64,000 nucleotides of DNA, from assembly GCA_963777165.1 (NCBI GenBank), contig CAVZPO010000006.1, positions 1 through 64,000 of the forward strand. The letters run 5' to 3'. Of this stretch, positions 61,503 to 64,000 are shown piece by piece; positions within the stretch are counted from its first letter, which is position 1, and every line of letters begins with the position of its first letter. Both the position numbers and the translations under genes were made by a program. This DNA comes from DYJB01 sp963777165 (GTDB lineage: Bacteria > Chloroflexota > Anaerolineae > Anaerolineales > E44-bin32). The notes below the pieces were generated by a model. That model was given only the letters and a program-made list of their open reading frames with translations. It was not told the origin of the DNA and searched no databases.

Positions 61503-61892
61503 ATGGCGACGCGACAATCCGAGCTGCAGCGTGTTCTGGGCTTGTTGGCCGCGGAACTGCCCGACCCGGACTGGGTGGCCCTGGTCGATGGCGACGGCCT
61601 GATCGTCTCGTGCGTGCCGCCGGATCCTCCGATCTCGGCGGATCGGATCTCCGCCATGGCGGCGGCCTCGCAGATCATGGCCGAGCGCATCCTGGGGGAG
61701 CTTGAAGGCGGCCCGATGCGCTTCGCCAGCGCCGCCGGCTCCAAGCGCCAACACCTGACCGTGGTGGTCAAGAAAGACCACTTGCTCTCGATCGGCCTGG
61801 GGCCCGACGTGGCAGCCCAGGCGACCTTCGCGCCACTTGGGCGATGGATCCCCGAATTGCTGCGGGTCCTGAAGGCGCGCTTCACCAAGTAG
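61503..61892 (+). CDS. Roadblock/LC7-type protein
   Basis: 129 residues from the ATG at 61503, GGAAGGAAGC upstream. Roadblock fold: WVALVDGDGLIVSCVPP, a central helix with MAAASQIMAERILGEL, and HLTVVVKKDHLLSIGLGPDV. Such proteins regulate small GTPases of the MglA type or sense state in polarity systems. No GTPase gene is adjacent in the window. Confidence 0.8.
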   Translation: MATRQSELQRVLGLLAAELPDPDWVALVDGDGLIVSCVPPDPPISADRISAMAAASQIMAERILGELEGGPMRFASAAGSKRQHLTVVVKKDHLLSIGLGPDVAAQATFAPLGRWIPELLRVLKARFTK

Positions 61893-62336
61893 TCGCTCCT
61901 GCCGCACGCCCCTCGACTCCCGTCGGCGCCGCGGCCCGCTCCGGGAGCGGTGCGATGCCATCCACCCCGCAGGATCTCCCAGCGCCACTCGGGGAGGACG
62001 CCGGACGGCCGGGCTGGCCAGACCGACGCTGCCTCTCCGCTGTGGGCAGCCCGAGTTCCATTCGAGGATCGGCCAGACGAACTAGATGGGCGCCTTCGGC
62101 CCTCCCGCGCCACAGGCGGCAACCCACACTTAGGCCGGAGGCCGGCGAAACGGATCTGCAGACCAACATCCCCGCAGTCGTCGCCCTATGAGGGGTTGCT
62201 TTAGACAGTAGTGAGCGCTTGGTGAGGGTTCGGCAATTGGGACGATTTGTTGTTGACGCAGCCCCTAAGGCGGCGATATGGTTGACTCGCGGGAGCGCGT
62301 GATGCCGACGGCTCCCCGGATCCGAGGAGAGGACGC
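61893..62336 (+). other. Gene-free interval with a promoter near its end
   Basis: 444 bases without a convincing gene. TTGACG (62253-62258), an 18-base spacer and TATGGT (62277-62282) form a plausible promoter for the 67-residue membrane protein that starts at 62337. Confidence 0.5.
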
Positions 62337-62540
62337 GTGTTAGATCGAGAGCAAGACGCCGAGCGGCTGCCGGCATCGAAGCGCCGGCCGTGGCGGAAGC
62401 CGGCCCGATCCCGCATGCCTGCGGGTTCGGCAGCTTACTCCCGGATCCTGCTGGTGCTGATCCTTGGGCTGGCCATTGTCATGGGGTTGTTGATCCTCGT
62501 GGCGGCCGGTGTACTCCTGGGATGGGTGCCCTACCGCTAG
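62337..62540 (+). CDS. Small single-pass membrane protein
   Basis: 67 residues from GTG 62337 with GAGGAGAGG upstream. A basic N-terminal half (KRRPWRKPARSR) is followed by one helix of about 25 residues (ILLVLILGLAIVMGLLILV). Topology with the basic part inside is expected. Followed by a larger membrane protein gene 33 bases later. Confidence 0.6.
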   Translation: MLDREQDAERLPASKRRPWRKPARSRMPAGSAAYSRILLVLILGLAIVMGLLILVAAGVLLGWVPYR

Positions 62541-62573
62541 TCAGCACAACTTGTCTGGTCCGAGGAGGGATGA

Positions 62574-63314
62574 ATGCCGCTCAACCAGGTCCTGCCCTTT
62601 GTGTCCTCAGCCGTCATGCTGGTCTTCACTGTCTCCGTCCTGCGACGCTGGTTCATCAAGCGCAAAGCACATTTCCTGTTCTGGGGCATCGGCCTTGCGA
62701 TGTTTGGCGCCAGCAGCTTCGCCGAAGCCTACTTCGCCCTCGGCCGCTGGAGCGCACCGGTGTTCTTCCTCTGGTACCTGTTCGGAGCGGTGTTGAACGC
62801 CGCCTGGATTGGCCACGGAAGCCTGCTGCTGCTGGTGCGCAAGCGCTGGGTGCATACCCTCACTGCGCTGCTGATCGTGGGCAGCCTGGCCGCCAGCGCC
62901 CTGATGGTGCAGGCGATCCTCAAGACCAACGGGAGCGCCTATGTCGGCGGGATTGCCCTCAGCGAGCAGTACCGCAACCTGATGCCCGCCATCCGGAACG
63001 GCGGGCTGGTGCGGCTGGCCACGCCGTTCTTCAACATCTATGGCCTGTTGACGCTGGTCGGCGGCGCGCTGTGGTCGGCGTGGCTCTTCATGCGGAAGCA
63101 GGTCCTGCCCAATCGCGTCGTCGGCAATGTGCTGATCGCCGTCGGGGCATTGACGATCGCCATGGCGAGCACCCTGACTCGGCTGGGCGTCGGCGCCTAC
63201 CTTTATCTTGGAGAACTGGTCGCCGCAGGGCTGATGTACGCCGGCTTCCTGATGGCCGCGCGTCCGGCGACGGAGGCGGAGGCGGAAAGCGCCCGCGCCG
63301 TGCGGGCGGTCTGA
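62574..63314 (+). CDS. Seven-helix membrane protein, unknown
   Basis: 246 residues with seven hydrophobic helices, short loops and a charged C-terminus. SSFAEAYFALGRW and FFNIYGLLTLVGGALWSAWLF are notable. GAGGAGGG precedes the ATG. No Lys in the last helix that would suggest a retinal protein. No family recognised. It ends before a strong terminator. Confidence 0.65.
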   Translation: MPLNQVLPFVSSAVMLVFTVSVLRRWFIKRKAHFLFWGIGLAMFGASSFAEAYFALGRWSAPVFFLWYLFGAVLNAAWIGHGSLLLLVRKRWVHTLTALLIVGSLAASALMVQAILKTNGSAYVGGIALSEQYRNLMPAIRNGGLVRLATPFFNIYGLLTLVGGALWSAWLFMRKQVLPNRVVGNVLIAVGALTIAMASTLTRLGVGAYLYLGELVAAGLMYAGFLMAARPATEAEAESARAVRAV

Positions 63315-63333
63315 GCCAGACATCGGAGACGTA

Positions 63334-63362
63334 GAGCCCGGGGCCGAATCGGCCCCGGGCTC
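63334..63362 (+). terminator. Terminator hairpin
   Basis: Perfect 13-bp stem (63334-63346 with 63350-63362) around AAT, 19 bases after the membrane protein stop. No T-run follows. Confidence 0.6.
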
Positions 63363-63710
63363 ACGCAGGCCGGATGGCGGTGAGCTAGGGAACGCGTCGC
63401 GAGCCGACACCCCGCTTCAGCTCGACCAGCAGGATCGGCGAGAGAAGTCTGGTCCCGCGGAAAGCCCGGCACCTTCTTTGAGCGATTTCCAGGGCCGGGT
63501 GGTCGATCGCCGCCGTCGCCGGAGGGTTAGGTCCGCACCATAGACCGACTGCCGGTCGATCCTTCCACTCCTGAGAGCTGCCTCCTTTGGAAGCCGGACC
63601 AGTAGCGAGCCCCTGCAACGCGGGAGCGGGGCTGATTGCTCGGCCCAAGTCGGGTGGATGACGATTGAGGGACGATTGACCCCTTGGCGACTTCCATCTA
63701 GACTGAAGGT
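63363..63710 (+). promoter_or_regulatory. Gene-free interval with the promoter of the ComM-like gene
   Basis: 348 bases, no gene seen. TTGACC (63676-63681), a 17-base spacer and TAGACT (63699-63704). The expected transcript start coincides with the GTG at 63711, so the mRNA may be leaderless. GACGATTGA occurs twice around the -35 box. Confidence 0.5.
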
Positions 63711-64000
63711 GTGCTCGCCAAGGTCCACTCCTGCGCCATTGTGGGGCTGGAGGGGGCAATCGTGGAAGTGGAAGTGGACACTTCGCGCGGGCTCCCCTCC
63801 TTCGTCATCGTCGGCCTGCCGGACGCCGCGGTGCAGGAAAGCCGCGAGCGCGTCCAGGCGGCGGTGAAGAACGCCGGTTTGGAATTCCCCCGTCATCGCC
63901 TTACGGTCAACCTGGCGCCGGCGTCGCTTCGCAAGGAAGGCCCGGCCTACGATTTGCCCATCGCCCTGGGGGCCCTGGCGGCCACGGGGCAGATCCGGCC
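63711..64000 (+). CDS. ComM/YifB-type Mg-chelatase-like ATPase, partial
   Basis: The first 96 codons; the gene runs off the window. It begins at GTG 63711: VLAKVHSCAIVGLEGAIVEV, GLPSFVIVGLPDAAVQESRER, AAVKNAGLEFP, LTVNLAPASLRKEGPAYDLP. This is the N-terminal ChlI-like domain of ComM/YifB, a helicase-like AAA+ protein that extends branch migration in natural transformation. The AAA+ part is outside. Confidence 0.92.
   Translation, partial: MLAKVHSCAIVGLEGAIVEVEVDTSRGLPSFVIVGLPDAAVQESRERVQAAVKNAGLEFPRHRLTVNLAPASLRKEGPAYDLPIALGALAATGQIR

Noticed and set aside
62574..63314. Second rhodopsin
   Set aside because: Seven helices, but no Lys in the last helix and no rhodopsin motifs.

Overview
High-GC bacterial DNA, most likely a draft or metagenome-derived chromosome fragment from the Chloroflexota (Anaerolineae-like). 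This placement is inferred from four things: a bacterial mevalonate block (HMG-CoA synthase, class II HMG-CoA reductase, a thiolase and a DUF35 protein), a DnaD/DnaC-type primosome next to dnaB, a heliorhodopsin, and B12-type MerR light regulation. No rRNA or phylogenetic marker was compared. At least six genes, including the essential dnaB, are broken by single-base shifts, which points to residual indel errors in the sequence.

Layout. 1-5.3 kb (minus strand): upper mevalonate pathway, with a second thiolase-like gene that has lost its catalytic Cys and His and is also frameshifted. 5.5-7 kb: membrane proteins. 7.1-15.6 kb (minus): a nine-gene sugar or polyol catabolism operon (cupin phosphoglucose isomerase, 2-hydroxyacid dehydrogenase, shikimate-dehydrogenase-like protein, DeoC aldolase, FGGY kinase, two TIM-barrel isomerases, zinc alcohol dehydrogenase, VOC protein). 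15.8-29.9 kb: mixed housekeeping genes, including a GAF-GAF histidine kinase with a receiver that carries Glu at the phosphorylation site, and a peroxiredoxin-like gene with an in-frame TGA exactly at the first position of its CxxC motif (selenoprotein candidate). 30.1-31.3 kb: an IS110-family element. 31.4-36.5 kb: ClC channel, immunity-like protein, GNAT and membrane proteins.

36.7-44.9 kb is the most interesting part. It holds a heliorhodopsin and a MerR regulator with a cobalamin-binding domain (CarH/LitR type) that heads an operon with a TIGR01777 epimerase, an SRPBCC protein and a CrtI-like oxidoreductase. A terpene-cyclase-fold gene follows. Three promoters in the window share one architecture: T(T/A)GACA, an 18-bp spacer, a TATAAT-like box, and TnnACA half-sites repeated every 11 bp over the -35 and spacer. 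They are the regulator's own promoter, the heliorhodopsin promoter, and the promoter of an uncharacterised multi-pass membrane protein plus SDR at 27-29 kb. I infer one light- and B12-controlled regulon that contains the heliorhodopsin.

45-50 kb (plus): MarR regulator plus a heterodimeric ABC exporter, then tRNA-Glu on the minus strand. 49.8-53.9 kb (minus): bifunctional-nuclease-like protein, DnaB helicase, DnaD-like protein and a tandem-duplicated DnaC-type AAA+ loader. 54-56 kb: ADP-forming acyl-CoA synthetase. 56.5-61.2 kb (minus): pseudouridine kinase and glycosidase, translationally coupled to SPFH-like membrane proteins, with a heptanucleotide repeat array between the two pseudouridine genes. 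61.5-63.3 kb: Roadblock/LC7 protein and two membrane proteins. The window ends inside a ComM/YifB-type ATPase gene.
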